This document shows, piece by piece, positions 46,546 to 56,105 of a DNA stretch of 64,000 bases. The stretch is taken from NCBI RefSeq assembly GCF_023375815.1, contig NZ_CP067412.1:5456001-5520000 (forward strand), read 5' to 3'. The DNA is from Pseudomonas sp. HS6 (GTDB taxonomy: Bacteria > Pseudomonadota > Gammaproteobacteria > Pseudomonadales > Pseudomonadaceae). A program made the translations under genes and the position numbers. The notes under the pieces are model-generated. The model ran no database searches and had not been told where the DNA came from. It was given only the letters and a program-made list of their open reading frames with translations. Within the stretch, counting starts at the first letter, position 1. Each line of letters opens with the position of its first letter.

Positions 46546-47192
46546 CCGACAACGCATTCACTGAAACCGAGCGCGAAGCGGTCTATCGCGCCATCGCCGA
46601 ACGTCGCGACATGCGCCACTTCAGCGGCGGCACGGTCGAGCCTGAATTGCTTCGCCGATTGCTTGAGGCCGCACATCAGGCGCCGAGCGTCGGCTTGATG
46701 CAGCCGTGGCGCTTCATCCGTATTAGCGACCGCGCCTTGCGCGGCCAGATCCAGGATCTTGTAGAGGAAGAACGCGTACGCACCGCCGAAGCCCTAGGCG
46801 AGCGCAGCGACGAGTTCATGAAGCTTAAAGTCGAAGGCATCAATGATTGCGCCGAAGTGCTGGTTGCATCATTGATGGACGATCGCGAGCGACACATTTT
46901 CGGCCGCCGCACGCTGCCGGAGATGGACATGGCGTCGCTGTCCTGCGCGATCCAGAACCTGTGGCTGGCGGCTCGCGCCGAAGGCCTGGGCATGGGCTGG
47001 GTGTCGCTGTTCGAGCCGCAGGCGCTGGCCAATCTGCTGAAACTGCCGGTCGGGGCCAAGCCGTTGGCGGTTCTTTGTCTGGGGCCAGTCAAGGAATTCT
47101 ATCCGGCGCCGATGCTGGTACTCGAAGGGTGGGCGCAGGTGCGTCCGCTCAATGAGCTGCTGTATGAAAATTTCTGGGGAGTGAGTCAATGA
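46542..47192 (+). CDS. bluB: 5,6-Dimethylbenzimidazole synthase
   Basis: The 216-residue flavin-destructase converts reduced FMN to the lower ligand DMB in an oxygen-dependent reaction. It has the nitroreductase fold with [30 protein letters not shown] and the C-terminal [10 protein letters not shown]. Its presence shows that the organism makes the lower ligand aerobically. ATGA overlap with cobB and with cobD. Confidence 0.95.
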   Translation: MTDNAFTETEREAVYRAIAERRDMRHFSGGTVEPELLRRLLEAAHQAPSVGLMQPWRFIRISDRALRGQIQDLVEEERVRTAEALGERSDEFMKLKVEGINDCAEVLVASLMDDRERHIFGRRTLPEMDMASLSCAIQNLWLAARAEGLGMGWVSLFEPQALANLLKLPVGAKPLAVLCLGPVKEFYPAPMLVLEGWAQVRPLNELLYENFWGVSQ

Positions 47193-48097
47193 GTGTGGCG
47201 TTGTTGAGTGTCGCCGCGGTTGCGCTGGACGCGCTGCTGGGTGAACCGAAACGCTGGCATCCGCTGGTGGCGTTCGGCAATTTCGCCGGGCGCATCGAGC
47301 AACGTTTCAATAGCGGCGGTCGCGGCTGGCGCAGCCATGGTGTTACTGCGTGGGTGATTGCAGTGCTGCCGCTGACCCTGCTGGCCACGGCATTGTCCTG
47401 GGCGCCTTATGTCGGCTGGGTCGTCGAGATTCTCGCGTTGTATTGCGCTCTCGGCATGCGCAGCCTCGGCGAACACGTCGAGCCGGTGGCCAAGGCCCTG
47501 CGCAGCGATGATCTGGAAGAAGCGCGCAAACGCGTGGGTTATCTGGTCAGCCGCCAGACCAGTGAACTGGACAGCACTGCTGTCGCCCGCGCCGCCACCG
47601 AATCGGTGCTGGAGAACGGCAGCGATGCCGTGTTCGCCGCACTGTTCTGGTTTGTCGTGGCCGGTGCGCCGGGCGTGGTGCTCTATCGCCTGAGCAACAC
47701 GCTCGATGCGATGTGGGGCTATCGCAACGAACGCTTCGAACGTTTCGGCTGGGCAGCGGCAAAAATCGACGACGTCCTCAACTACATTCCTGCGCGGCTG
47801 GTGGCGTTGACCTACGCGCTGCTCGGCAAAACCCGACTGGCGCTGAAATGCTGGCGCACCCAGGCGCCGAAATGGGACAGCCCGAACGCCGGCCCGGTGA
47901 TGGCCGCCGGCGCGGGTGCCTTGGGCGTCGAGCTGGGTGGTCCGGCGATTTACCACGGCGAGTTGCACGAGCGTCCGCAACTGGGCGAAGGCGCACCGGC
48001 GGATGCCGATTCCATTGATCGCGGCTGGCAATTGGTCCAGCGCGGGGTATGGTTATGGCTGCTGATTCTCTGCGTGGGGGCTGAATTCTATGCTTGA
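47189..48097 (+). CDS. cobD: Adenosylcobinamide-phosphate synthase
   Basis: This 302-residue membrane protein (CbiB/CobD) attaches aminopropanol phosphate to adenosylcobyric acid. It shows [24 protein letters not shown] opening ([12 protein letters not shown]), [23 protein letters not shown], and [16 protein letters not shown], with several helices. The next gene starts inside its last codons (8-bp overlap). Confidence 0.95.
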   Translation: MSVALLSVAAVALDALLGEPKRWHPLVAFGNFAGRIEQRFNSGGRGWRSHGVTAWVIAVLPLTLLATALSWAPYVGWVVEILALYCALGMRSLGEHVEPVAKALRSDDLEEARKRVGYLVSRQTSELDSTAVARAATESVLENGSDAVFAALFWFVVAGAPGVVLYRLSNTLDAMWGYRNERFERFGWAAAKIDDVLNYIPARLVALTYALLGKTRLALKCWRTQAPKWDSPNAGPVMAAGAGALGVELGGPAIYHGELHERPQLGEGAPADADSIDRGWQLVQRGVWLWLLILCVGAEFYA

Positions 48098-49100
48098 ACA
48101 CGGTGGCCGGCTGCGCAGGGCGGCGCTCGAATACGGCATCGCGGAAGAAGACTGGCTCGACCTGTCCACTGGTCTCGCGCCATGGCCGTTTCCGGTCCCG
48201 GACATCCCGCAGCGGGCCTGGGCGCGGTTGCCGGAAGCCGATGACGGTCTGGAGCAGGCTGCGTGTGACTACTACGGCGCCGCGCAAGTGTTGCCGGTGG
48301 CCGGTTCGCAGATGGCCATTCAGTTGCTGCCGCGATTGCGTCGTGCCGGCAAGGTCGGCGTGCTGTCGCCATGTTACGCCGAGCATGCCGAAGCCTGGCG
48401 ACGCAGTGGTTACATCGTCCGCGAAGTGCTGGAGCAGGAAGTCGATTTTTTCCTCGATAGCCTCGTCGTGCTGGTGGTGGTCAATCCGAACAACCCCACG
48501 GGCCTGAGCCTGACCCCGGCGCGGTTGCTCGACTGGCATGCGCGGCTGGCCCAACGGGGCGGCTGGCTGGTAGTCGACGAAGCGTTCATGGACAACACGC
48601 CACAGCTGAGTCTGGCTCCGCATGCTCATCAGGTCGGTTTGATCGTGTTGCGCTCGTTCGGCAAGTTTTTCGGTCTGGCCGGCGTACGACTGGGGTTTGT
48701 GCTGGCCGAGCGCAAGTTGCTCCGGTTGCTGGCCGAACAGGTCGGCCCTTGGGCCGTCAGCGGGCCGACCCGCGTGTTGGGTCAGGCCTGTCTGCAAGAT
48801 ACCGAAGGTCATACCCGCCAGCGGATCCGCAGCGACGAGGCCAGTGAACGGCTGGCTGCGCTGCTCGAACGTTTCGGTTTCAAGCCTCAGGGAGGCTGCG
48901 CGCTGTTTCAATGGCTGATTACCGAACACGCCGCCGCGCTGCACGAATTCATGGCCAGACGCGGCATTCTCCTGCGCCTCTTCGTGCACAACAGCAGCCT
49001 GCGTTTCGGCCTGCCCGCCAATGCCAGCGATGAAGCGCGCCTTGAGCAAGCCCTGCAAGCATTCGCCATGGACCGTTCTATGGAAATCAAACCAGCATGA
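48090..49100 (+). CDS. cobC: Threonine-phosphate decarboxylase (PLP)
   Basis: The 336-residue aminotransferase-fold enzyme makes (R)-1-amino-2-propanol O-phosphate from threonine phosphate. PLP Lys lies in [23 protein letters not shown] and VVDEAFMD are the other fold-type I marks. Named cobC in the Pseudomonas/aerobic nomenclature and CobD in Salmonella. It overlaps both neighbours (8 bp with cobD, 4 bp with cobQ). Confidence 0.95.
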   Translation: MLEHGGRLRRAALEYGIAEEDWLDLSTGLAPWPFPVPDIPQRAWARLPEADDGLEQAACDYYGAAQVLPVAGSQMAIQLLPRLRRAGKVGVLSPCYAEHAEAWRRSGYIVREVLEQEVDFFLDSLVVLVVVNPNNPTGLSLTPARLLDWHARLAQRGGWLVVDEAFMDNTPQLSLAPHAHQVGLIVLRSFGKFFGLAGVRLGFVLAERKLLRLLAEQVGPWAVSGPTRVLGQACLQDTEGHTRQRIRSDEASERLAALLERFGFKPQGGCALFQWLITEHAAALHEFMARRGILLRLFVHNSSLRFGLPANASDEARLEQALQAFAMDRSMEIKPA

Positions 49101-50599
49101 CCACATTAATGGTGCAGGGCACCACCTCCGACGCCGGTAAAAGCACGTTGGTGACGGCGCTGTGCCGCTGGGCAACCCGACAGGGCATTGCCGTGGTGCC
49201 ATTCAAACCGCAGAACATGGCGCTCAACAGCGCGGTGACTGCGGACGGCGGCGAGATCGGCCGGGCACAAGCGGTGCAGGCGCAAGCGGCCCACCTTGAG
49301 CCACACACCGACATGAATCCGGTGCTGCTCAAACCCAACAGCGACACCGGCGCCCAGGTCATCATCCACGGGCGCGCGGTCACCAGCATGAACGCTGTCG
49401 CCTATCACGACTACAAAGCCATCGCCATGCAGGCGGTTCTCGCTTCCCACGAGCGCTTGAGCGCCGCGTATCCGCTGGTGATGGTCGAGGGTGCGGGGTC
49501 GCCGGCAGAGATCAATCTGCGTGCCGGCGACATCGCCAACATGGGCTTCGCCGAAGCGGTGGATTGTCCGGTGTTGCTGATCGCCGACATCAATCGTGGC
49601 GGCGTGTTTGCCCATCTGGTGGGCACGCTGGAACTGTTGTCTCCGAGTGAACAGGCGCGGGTGAAAGGCTTCATCATCAACCGTTTTCGCGGCGACATCG
49701 CCTTGCTGCAACCGGGCCTCGACTGGCTGGAAAAACGCACCGGCAAACCGGTGGTGGGCGTGCTGCCGTATGTGATGGATCTGCATCTGGAAGCCGAGGA
49801 CGGCATCGACCAGCGCCAGACGGACAAGGCCGAGCAAGTCTTGAAAGTGGTGGTGCCGGTGTTGCCGCGCATCAGCAATCACACCGATTTCGATCCACTG
49901 CGTCTGCATCCTCAAGTCGATCTGCAATTTATCGGCCCGGGGCAAGCGATTCCGCCAGCTGATTTGATCATCCTGCCGGGCTCGAAAAGCGTGCGTAGCG
50001 ACCTGGCCTACCTGCGTGCCAATGGCTGGGAAACCGCCATCTGCCGACATCTGCGTTATGGCGGCAAGCTTCTGGGAATCTGCGGCGGTCTGCAAATGCT
50101 CGGCGAGCAGGTGCATGATCCGTTGGGCCTTGAAGGCGCGCCGGGCTCCAGCGCCGGTCTGGGGTTGCTGGCGTTTGAAACGCAGCTCGAGGCCGAGAAG
50201 CAGTTGCGCAATGTGCGCGGGCGTCTGGGGTTGGAAGATGCCGAGGTCAGCGGTTATGAAATTCATGCCGGCGTGACGACGGGAACTGCGCTGGAAAACG
50301 CCGCTGTACATCTGGACGACGGCCGCTGCGACGGTGCGCAAAGTCTCGATGGACAGATTTTCGGCACCTACCTGCATGGCCTGTTCGAATCGCCGGCGGC
50401 CAGTGCGGCGCTGTTGCGCTGGGCCGGTTTGAGCGATGTGCAGGAAGTGGATTACCACGGCCTGCGCGAACGCGATATCGAGCGGCTGGCGGATCTGGTG
50501 GAAAAGCATCTCGATACTGATCTGTTGTGTGAACTCTGTGGCATTCAGGCTGGATGTGATGGCCTCTTCGCGGGCAAGCCCGCTCCCACAGGGTGCTGA
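49097..50599 (+). CDS. cobQ: Cobyric acid synthase
   Basis: The 500-residue glutamine amidotransferase amidates side chains b, d, e and g. Marks are [33 protein letters not shown], the GATase [11 protein letters not shown] with Cys, and [10 protein letters not shown]. The last dozen codons ([12 protein letters not shown]) are encoded by a REP element at 50565-50593, so the native stop has been replaced and the C-terminus is probably longer than in relatives. Activity should not depend on this tail. Confidence 0.96.
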   Translation: MTTLMVQGTTSDAGKSTLVTALCRWATRQGIAVVPFKPQNMALNSAVTADGGEIGRAQAVQAQAAHLEPHTDMNPVLLKPNSDTGAQVIIHGRAVTSMNAVAYHDYKAIAMQAVLASHERLSAAYPLVMVEGAGSPAEINLRAGDIANMGFAEAVDCPVLLIADINRGGVFAHLVGTLELLSPSEQARVKGFIINRFRGDIALLQPGLDWLEKRTGKPVVGVLPYVMDLHLEAEDGIDQRQTDKAEQVLKVVVPVLPRISNHTDFDPLRLHPQVDLQFIGPGQAIPPADLIILPGSKSVRSDLAYLRANGWETAICRHLRYGGKLLGICGGLQMLGEQVHDPLGLEGAPGSSAGLGLLAFETQLEAEKQLRNVRGRLGLEDAEVSGYEIHAGVTTGTALENAAVHLDDGRCDGAQSLDGQIFGTYLHGLFESPAASAALLRWAGLSDVQEVDYHGLRERDIERLADLVEKHLDTDLLCELCGIQAGCDGLFAGKPAPTGC

Positions 50600-50660
50600 G
50601 GTGTACTCAAATGCCATGTTTGGCCTAAATCCATTGTGGGAGCGGGCTTGCCCGCGAAGA
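50565..50660. repeat. Paired inverted REP elements, one copy inside cobQ
   Basis: Copies at 50565-50593 (CTTCGCGGGCAAGCCCGCTC and on) and 50634-50660 (TGTGGGAGCGGGCTTGCCCG) face each other. The first lies within the cobQ frame, the second in the 100-bp spacer before cobU. This is the only spacer larger than a few bases in the operon apart from the 5' end. Confidence 0.9.
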
Positions 50661-50698
50661 GGTCAGTTGTCTCAACGATTTTTTTTCAGGATGCCTCC

Positions 50699-51220
50699 AT
50701 GCTCCAACTGATCCTTGGCGGTGCCCGCTCCGGCAAAAGTCGCCTGGCCGAAAAACTCGCCACTGACAGCGCGCTGGCCGTGACTTATATCGCCACCAGC
50801 CAGCCGCTGGATGGCGAGATGAATGAACGTGTCGCCCATCATCGCGCCCGTCGTCCCGCCGAATGGGCGTTGATTGAGGAGCCGCTGGAGCTGGCCCGTG
50901 TGCTGCGCGAAACCGCCAGTGCAGAGCGCTGCCTGCTGGTGGACTGCCTGACGCTGTGGCTGACCAATCTGCTGATGCTCGATGACGCTGAACGCCTCGC
51001 CTCCGAACGCGAAGCCCTGCTTGAATGCCTGGCGTCACTGCCGGGTGAAATCATTTTTGTCAGCAACGAGACCGGAATGGGTGTCGTGCCGCTGGGCGAA
51101 TTGACTCGCCGCTACGTCGATGAAGCCGGTTGGCTGCATCAAGCTCTGGCCGAGCGTTGTCAGCGAGTCGTCCTGACGGTTGCCGGCCTGCCCCTGACTC
51201 TGAAAGGACCTGCGTTATGA
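50699..51220 (+). CDS. cobU: Adenosylcobinamide kinase / adenosylcobinamide-phosphate guanylyltransferase
   Basis: The 173-residue bifunctional enzyme (CobP in aerobic nomenclature) activates adenosylcobinamide to the GDP form. The P-loop is [12 protein letters not shown] (7-18), with [19 protein letters not shown] and the guanylylated His region, and [15 protein letters not shown] 50699 is set by AGGATG upstream; the open frame to 50636 runs through REP sequence. Confidence 0.95.
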   Translation: MLQLILGGARSGKSRLAEKLATDSALAVTYIATSQPLDGEMNERVAHHRARRPAEWALIEEPLELARVLRETASAERCLLVDCLTLWLTNLLMLDDAERLASEREALLECLASLPGEIIFVSNETGMGVVPLGELTRRYVDEAGWLHQALAERCQRVVLTVAGLPLTLKGPAL

Positions 51221-52272
51221 CCCAAGCCTGGTGGCTGAACCCGTGCAAACCGGTGGATACGGACGCCGTTGAAAACGCGGCGGCGCGTCAGCAGCAATTG
51301 ACCAAACCCGCGGGCTCCCTCGGGCAGCTTGAATCGGTGGCGGTGCAACTGGCCGGATTGCAGGGCCGGATCAAGCCGACACTCGATCAGGTCTGGATCA
51401 CGATTTTTGCTGGCGACCACGGCGTTGTCGCCGAAGGCGTTTCCGCGTTCCCGCAGGAAGTCACCGGGCAGATGCTGTTGAATTTCGTCAGTGGCGGCGC
51501 GGCGATCAGCGTGCTGGCGCGGCAACTGGGCGCGCAACTGGAAGTGGTGGATCTGGGCACGGTGACCCCGTCGCTGAACCTTCCGGGTGTGCGTCACTTG
51601 AACATCGGCCCGGGCACCGCGAATTTCGCCAAGGGGCCGGCGATGACGTCGGCTCAGGGCGAGTTGGCCCTGCAAGCTGGCCGCGACAGTGTGCTGCGCG
51701 CGAAGGCGGCGGGTGCGCAACTGTTCATCGGCGGTGAAATGGGCATCGGCAACACCACGGCCGCCAGTGCGCTGGCCTGTGCACTGCTCGATTGCCCGGT
51801 TGTACATCTGACCGGTCCCGGCACCGGGCTGAATGCCGAAGGCGTCAGCCACAAGGCGCAGGTGATCGAGCGGGCGCTGGCGCTGCACGCGGCACAACGC
51901 GGCGATGCGTTGCAGACGCTGTTCAATCTCGGCGGCTTCGAGATTGCGGCTTTGGTCGGCGCGTATCTGGCCTGTGCTCAGGAAGGCGTTGCGGTGCTGG
52001 TGGACGGTTTCATCTGCACGGTGGCGGCGTTGGTGGCGGTGCAACTGAATCCGGCCTGCCGTGAATGGCTGCTGTTCGGGCATCGCGGCGCCGAGCCGGG
52101 CCATCGCCATGTGTTGGAAACTCTCGGCGCTGAACCGCTGCTGGAACTGGGCCTGCGTCTGGGCGAGGGCAGTGGCGCAGCGCTGGCGGTGCCGTTGCTG
52201 CGTCTGGCCTGCGACCTGCACGGGCAGATGGCGACCTTCGCCGAAGCGGCGGTGGCGGATCGCCCGGCATGA
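51217..52272 (+). CDS. cobT: Nicotinate-nucleotide:dimethylbenzimidazole phosphoribosyltransferase
   Basis: The 351-residue enzyme (CobU in aerobic nomenclature) makes alpha-ribazole phosphate from DMB and NaMN. It shows [47 protein letters not shown] and [13 protein letters not shown] overlaps the cobU stop (ATGA). Frame upstream of 51217 is not part of the protein. Confidence 0.96.
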   Translation: MTQAWWLNPCKPVDTDAVENAAARQQQLTKPAGSLGQLESVAVQLAGLQGRIKPTLDQVWITIFAGDHGVVAEGVSAFPQEVTGQMLLNFVSGGAAISVLARQLGAQLEVVDLGTVTPSLNLPGVRHLNIGPGTANFAKGPAMTSAQGELALQAGRDSVLRAKAAGAQLFIGGEMGIGNTTAASALACALLDCPVVHLTGPGTGLNAEGVSHKAQVIERALALHAAQRGDALQTLFNLGGFEIAALVGAYLACAQEGVAVLVDGFICTVAALVAVQLNPACREWLLFGHRGAEPGHRHVLETLGAEPLLELGLRLGEGSGAALAVPLLRLACDLHGQMATFAEAAVADRPA

Positions 52273-52844
52273 CCTTGCGTCTGGACCTGCTGCGCCACGG
52301 TGAAACCGAGCTCGGCGGCGGCCTGCGCGGCAGTCTCGACGATGCGCTGACCGAAAAGGGCTGGGCGCAGATGCGCGAGTCGGTGATCGGGCAGGGACCG
52401 TGGGATCGGCTGGTCAGTTCGCCATTGCAGCGTTGCGCGCGATTCGCTGATGAGCTGGGCGCGCAACGGGATTTGCCGGTATCTCTGGACAAGGATCTGC
52501 AAGAGCTGCATTTCGGTGTCTGGGAAGGGCAGAGCGCAGCGGCACTGATGGAAACCGATGCAGAAGCGCTGGGCTTGTTCTGGGCCGATCCGTATGGGTT
52601 TACCCCGCCGCAGGGTGAGCCGGTCAGTGATTTTTCGGCGCGGGTGCTGGCGGCGGTCACGCGCTTGCACGCGGCGCATGCGGGAGAGCGGGTGTTGCTG
52701 GTCAGTCATGGCGGCGTCATGCGCCTGTTGCTGGCCCGCGCTCGTGGTTTGCCCCGTGAACAACTGCTCAATGTCGAAGTCGGCCACGGCGCGCTGTTTT
52801 CGCTGATCGTCGAGGCTGACGGTTCGCTCAAGGAAGTGTGCTGA
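52269..52844 (+). CDS. Histidine phosphatase family protein, probable alpha-ribazole phosphatase
   Basis: The 191-residue phosphoglycerate-mutase-like protein has the catalytic LLRHGETE with phosphorylated His9 and the second His in [11 protein letters not shown]. In this place between cobT and cobS it probably removes phosphate from alpha-ribazole phosphate or adenosylcobalamin phosphate, as Salmonella CobC does. Symbol is withheld because cobC already denotes the decarboxylase here. Confidence 0.88.
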   Translation: MTLRLDLLRHGETELGGGLRGSLDDALTEKGWAQMRESVIGQGPWDRLVSSPLQRCARFADELGAQRDLPVSLDKDLQELHFGVWEGQSAAALMETDAEALGLFWADPYGFTPPQGEPVSDFSARVLAAVTRLHAAHAGERVLLVSHGGVMRLLLARARGLPREQLLNVEVGHGALFSLIVEADGSLKEVC

Positions 52845-52845
52845 C

Positions 52846-53577
52846 ATGCTGCCCCTGTGGATCGCCCTGCAATTTCTCAGCAGCCTGCCGATTCGTCTGC
52901 CGGGCATGCCGGCGCCTGAAGAACTCGGCCGCTCGCTGCTGTTCTATCCGCTGGTGGGATTGCTGTTCGGCGTGATTCTCTGGGCACTGAATATTGCGTT
53001 GGCGGGCGCGCCCTTGCTGTTGCATGCCGCGTTGTTGCTGACGGTGTGGGTGTTGCTCAGCGGTGCGCTGCACCTTGATGGATTGGCGGACAGCGCCGAT
53101 GCGTGGCTCGGCGGTTTCGGTGATCGCGAGCGTACGCTGACGATCATGAAGGATCCGCGCAGCGGGCCGATCGCGGTGGTGACGCTGGTGCTGGTGTTGC
53201 TGCTCAAATACGCCGCGTTGTTGGCGTTAATCGAGCAAAAACAAGGCTTGGCGTTGATTATTGTGCCGCTACTTGGGCGGGCAGCACTGCTCGGACTGTT
53301 CCTCACCACAACCTATGTCCGGGCCGGCGGGTTGGGGCAGGCGCTGGCGGATCATCTGCCGCGCAAAACGGGTTGGCAGGTGCTGGCGGTGAGTGCGGTG
53401 GTGTGCGTGTTGATCGCCGGGTTCAATGCTGTCGTGGCGTTGCTGCTGTCGGTCGTCGTGTTCATCTGGCTGCGGCATTTGATGGTGCGGCGACTGGGTG
53501 GGACGACGGGCGATACGGCGGGCGCACTGCTGGAATTGTTGGAGATGTCAGTGCTGATTGGGCTGGCCTTGTTTTGA
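52846..53577 (+). CDS. cobS: Adenosylcobinamide-GDP ribazoletransferase (cobalamin synthase)
   Basis: This 243-residue integral membrane protein (CobV) joins AdoCbi-GDP to alpha-ribazole. Marks are ALQFLSSLPIRLPG, GALHLDGLADSADAWLGGFGDRERTLTIMKDPRSGPI with the conserved Asp cluster, and a late LGGTTGDTAGALLELLE. It ends the ten-gene cob operon. No terminator could be found before marR. Confidence 0.95.
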   Translation: MLPLWIALQFLSSLPIRLPGMPAPEELGRSLLFYPLVGLLFGVILWALNIALAGAPLLLHAALLLTVWVLLSGALHLDGLADSADAWLGGFGDRERTLTIMKDPRSGPIAVVTLVLVLLLKYAALLALIEQKQGLALIIVPLLGRAALLGLFLTTTYVRAGGLGQALADHLPRKTGWQVLAVSAVVCVLIAGFNAVVALLLSVVVFIWLRHLMVRRLGGTTGDTAGALLELLEMSVLIGLALF

Positions 53578-53601
53578 TCTGTAACTTGATTTAACAGACT
53601 C

Positions 53602-53617
53602 GCGGGTATATACACGC
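53602..53617 (+). promoter_or_regulatory. MarR-type operator on the marR -10 box
   Basis: GCGGGTATATACACGC is a palindrome with one mismatch. It includes a TATATA -10 (53607-53612) that pairs with TTGATT (53586-53591) at 15 bp. It ends three bases before the marR ATG. Confidence 0.75.
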
Positions 53618-53620
53618 ATC

Positions 53621-54025
53621 ATGCTTCCTTCTCAGTGTTTGTGCACCAACCTGCGTCGCGCCGCGCGTGGCGTCAGCAGGCATTACGACGGCGCTCTCGA
53701 CGGCTTCGGGATCAACGTTGCCCAGTATTCTTTGCTGTGCAACCTGCAGCGTCTGGATCAGCCGAGCATTTCCGAACTGGCCGAGGCCATGGGTCTGGAT
53801 CGCAGCACTCTCGGGCGCAATCTGCGGGTGCTGGAAGGTGAGGGGCTGGTGGCGCTGGCCGAGGGCGAAGACATGCGCAACCGCATCGTCCGGCTCACCG
53901 AAACCGGCGCACAACGCTTGGCAGCGGCCCTGCCGGCCTGGGAAGCGGCGCAACAGCGGTTGATCGACCGACTGGGTGCCGAGAAGCGTGAAACCTTGCT
54001 GCGGCTATTGGATGAACTGGCCTGA
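53621..54025 (+). CDS. MarR family transcriptional regulator
   Basis: The 134-residue winged-helix protein has the MarR fold: VAQYSLLCNLQRL, the recognition helix in SISELAEAMGLDRSTLGRNLRVLEGEGLV, and the wing AEGEDMRNRIVRLTETG. Two Cys near the N-terminus (CLCTN) could sense thiol oxidants. There is no ribosome site; the ATG lies just downstream of the operator-covered -10, so the mRNA is probably leaderless. It very likely represses itself and the MFS gene through the repeated GCGGGTATATAC palindrome. Confidence 0.9.
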   Translation: MLPSQCLCTNLRRAARGVSRHYDGALDGFGINVAQYSLLCNLQRLDQPSISELAEAMGLDRSTLGRNLRVLEGEGLVALAEGEDMRNRIVRLTETGAQRLAAALPAWEAAQQRLIDRLGAEKRETLLRLLDELA

Positions 54026-54048
54026 GAGCCGGTTTTTTCCGAATCTAA

Positions 54049-54064
54049 GCGGGTATATACCCGC
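54049..54064 (+). promoter_or_regulatory. MarR-type operator upstream of the MFS gene
   Basis: GCGGGTATATACCCGC is a perfect 16-bp palindrome, the same sequence as the site at 53602 save one base. It covers a TATATA -10 (54054-54059) and ends 15 bp before the MFS ATG. Confidence 0.8.
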
Positions 54065-54079
54065 GACTGGAGAATAACA

Positions 54080-55288
54080 ATGAGTTCGATGTGGCGTACG
54101 TGCGGTTGGGTGTTGCTGGGGAGCGCGCTGATTCTGGCGTTGTCATTGGGCGTACGGCACGGCTTCGGGCTTTTCCTGTCGCCAATGAGCGCCCAGTTCG
54201 GCTGGGGGCGTGAAGTGTTCGCCTTTGCCATTGCCTTGCAGAACCTGATCTGGGGTCTGGCGCAACCGTTCACCGGTGCACTGGCTGACCGTTTTGGCGC
54301 AGCGAAAGTGGTACTGATCGGCGGCGTGCTCTACGCCTTGGGGCTGGTGTTCATGGGCCTGTCGGAAACAGCGTTGGGCCTGTCCCTGAGCGCCGGTTTG
54401 CTGATCGGCATCGGCCTGTCCGGCACGTCTTTCTCGGTGATTCTCGGCGTCGTCGGCCGTGCCGTGCCACCGGAAAAGCGCAGCATGGGTATGGGCATTG
54501 CCAGCGCCGCCGGCTCCTTCGGCCAATTCGCCATGCTGCCCGGCACTCTCGGGCTGATTGGCTGGCTGGGCTGGTCTGCCGCGTTGCTGGTGCTGGGCGT
54601 GCTGGTAGCGCTGATTGTGCCGCTGGTGAGCATGCTTAAGGACAAACCGTTGCCGGTGCTCGGGCATGAACAAACGTTGTCCGAAGCCCTGCGTGAGGCC
54701 TGCTCGCACTCCGGGTTCTGGCTGCTGGCGTTCGGCTTCTTCGTCTGCGGTTTCCAGGTGGTATTCATTGGCGTGCACCTGCCGGCGTATCTGGTCGACC
54801 AACATCTGCCGGCGACCGTCGGCACTACCGTGCTGGCGTTGATCGGGTTGTTCAACATCTTCGGCACCTACACCGCCGGCTGGCTCGGCGGACGCATGTC
54901 CAAGCCGCGACTGCTGACCGGCCTGTACCTGCTGCGGGCGGTGGTGATCGGGCTATTTCTGTGGCTGCCGGTGACGACCACCACGGCGTATCTGTTCGGC
55001 ATGGCGATGGGCTTCCTGTGGCTGTCGACGGTGCCGTTGACCAACGGTACGGTGGCAACCTTGTTTGGCGTGCGAAACCTGTCCATGCTCGGCGGGATCG
55101 TGTTCCTGTTCCATCAGCTAGGCTCGTTCCTCGGTGGCTGGCTGGGCGGGGTGGTGTATGACCGAACCGGGAGTTATGACTTGATCTGGCAAGTGGCGAT
55201 TCTCTTGAGTCTGTTGGCAGCCGCGCTGAACTGGCCGGTGCGCGAGCGTCCGGTCGCGCGCCTGCAAACCCACGCGAGCGCAGCATGA
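54080..55288 (+). CDS. MFS transporter controlled by the MarR protein
   Basis: The 402-residue permease has 12 predicted helices; the loop between helices 2 and 3 (GALADRFGAAKV) and the GLIGIGLSGTSFSVILGVVGRAVPPEKRSMGMG-type helix 4-5 region match the oxalate/formate or cyanate-like MFS groups. A signature near helix 7 is HSGFWLLAFGFFVCGFQVVFIGVHLPAYLVD. The substrate is unknown. GGAG precedes the ATG. Its stop overlaps a 41-codon gene. Confidence 0.9.
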   Translation: MSSMWRTCGWVLLGSALILALSLGVRHGFGLFLSPMSAQFGWGREVFAFAIALQNLIWGLAQPFTGALADRFGAAKVVLIGGVLYALGLVFMGLSETALGLSLSAGLLIGIGLSGTSFSVILGVVGRAVPPEKRSMGMGIASAAGSFGQFAMLPGTLGLIGWLGWSAALLVLGVLVALIVPLVSMLKDKPLPVLGHEQTLSEALREACSHSGFWLLAFGFFVCGFQVVFIGVHLPAYLVDQHLPATVGTTVLALIGLFNIFGTYTAGWLGGRMSKPRLLTGLYLLRAVVIGLFLWLPVTTTTAYLFGMAMGFLWLSTVPLTNGTVATLFGVRNLSMLGGIVFLFHQLGSFLGGWLGGVVYDRTGSYDLIWQVAILLSLLAAALNWPVRERPVARLQTHASAA

Positions 55289-55410
55289 ACGGCTACTGGC
55301 CTCGAATGCTGGCCATCGCTTTCGGTGCCGTGTTGCTGGCGCTGGTGTGGTGGGGCTGGCATCAGGGCGGGCTGGCGCTGATGCAGTTGGGCATGGGCGC
55401 TTGCTTGTAG
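55285..55410 (+). CDS. 41-residue membrane peptide coupled to the MFS gene
   Basis: ATG 55285 overlaps the MFS stop as ATGA and the frame runs 41 codons to TAG at 55408. The peptide MNGYWPRMLAIAFGAVLLAL and its continuation VWWGWHQGGLALMQLGMGAC form one strong transmembrane helix with Trp at the interface. The overlap and codon use favour a real gene. It may be an accessory subunit of the MFS protein. Confidence 0.6.
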   Translation: MNGYWPRMLAIAFGAVLLALVWWGWHQGGLALMQLGMGACL

Positions 55411-55463
55411 GCTGGGTGGGCGAGTAACGTCGGGTTCTGACGAATGCATCAAGGAAGCCCGAC

Positions 55464-56024
55464 ATGCTCAAGCGCTGGTGTGCTGTTCCCGCGTTGCTGA
55501 TGGCGTTGACCGGACTGGCCCAGGCCGCGGACTGTCCGGAGTTGCTGCAAGGTTCGTTGCCCAAATTGCGGGCCAAGGAATCCATCGACCTGTGCCAGCA
55601 CTACGCCGACAAACCGCTGGTGGTGATCAACACCGCCAGCTTCTGTGGTTTCGCTCCGCAGTTCGAAGGCCTCGAAGCGCTCAATCAGCGCTACAAGGCG
55701 CAAGGGCTGGAAATGCTTGGTGTACCCTCCAATGACTTCAAGCAGGAGTCCAAGGACAGTGCCGAGACCGCCAAGGTCTGCTACGCCAACTACGGCGTGA
55801 CGTTCACCATGACCGAACCGCAGAAAGTCCGCGGTGACGGTGCCACCCACCTGTTCCAGGTACTGGCCGCGCAAAGCAGCGCGCCGAAGTGGAATTTCTA
55901 CAAATATGTGGTCGATCGCCAGGGCAAGGTAATCGCCAATTTCTCCAGCCTGACCAAGCCTGACGATCCGGAGTTTTTGGCGGCCATCGAGAAAGCCATC
56001 GCGTCGAAGCCCCTGAAACCCTGA
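55464..56024 (+). CDS. Secreted glutathione-peroxidase family protein
   Basis: This 186-residue protein has a signal peptide ([10 protein letters not shown]) and a thioredoxin-fold peroxidase: the Cys-type active site is [16 protein letters not shown], the second Cys lies in [11 protein letters not shown], and WNFYKYVVD supplies the conserved Trp and Asn. It is a periplasmic peroxidase reduced presumably by thioredoxin-like proteins. GGAAG precedes the ATG; a terminator follows. It may be read from the MFS unit. Confidence 0.92.
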   Translation: MLKRWCAVPALLMALTGLAQAADCPELLQGSLPKLRAKESIDLCQHYADKPLVVINTASFCGFAPQFEGLEALNQRYKAQGLEMLGVPSNDFKQESKDSAETAKVCYANYGVTFTMTEPQKVRGDGATHLFQVLAAQSSAPKWNFYKYVVDRQGKVIANFSSLTKPDDPEFLAAIEKAIASKPLKP

Positions 56025-56035
56025 TCGACGCCCAC

Positions 56036-56073
56036 AAAAAAGCCCCGCCTCTGTCGAGAGAGCGGGGCTTTTT
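56036..56073. terminator. Bidirectional terminator (peroxidase / FadL)
   Basis: AAAAAGCCCCGC and GCGGGGCTTTTT form a 12-bp stem with a 13-nt loop and A/T tracts on both sides. Confidence 0.88.
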
Positions 56074-56105
56074 AGTGGGCGAGGGGTTAGCCTCGCCGCA
56101 CAGCA

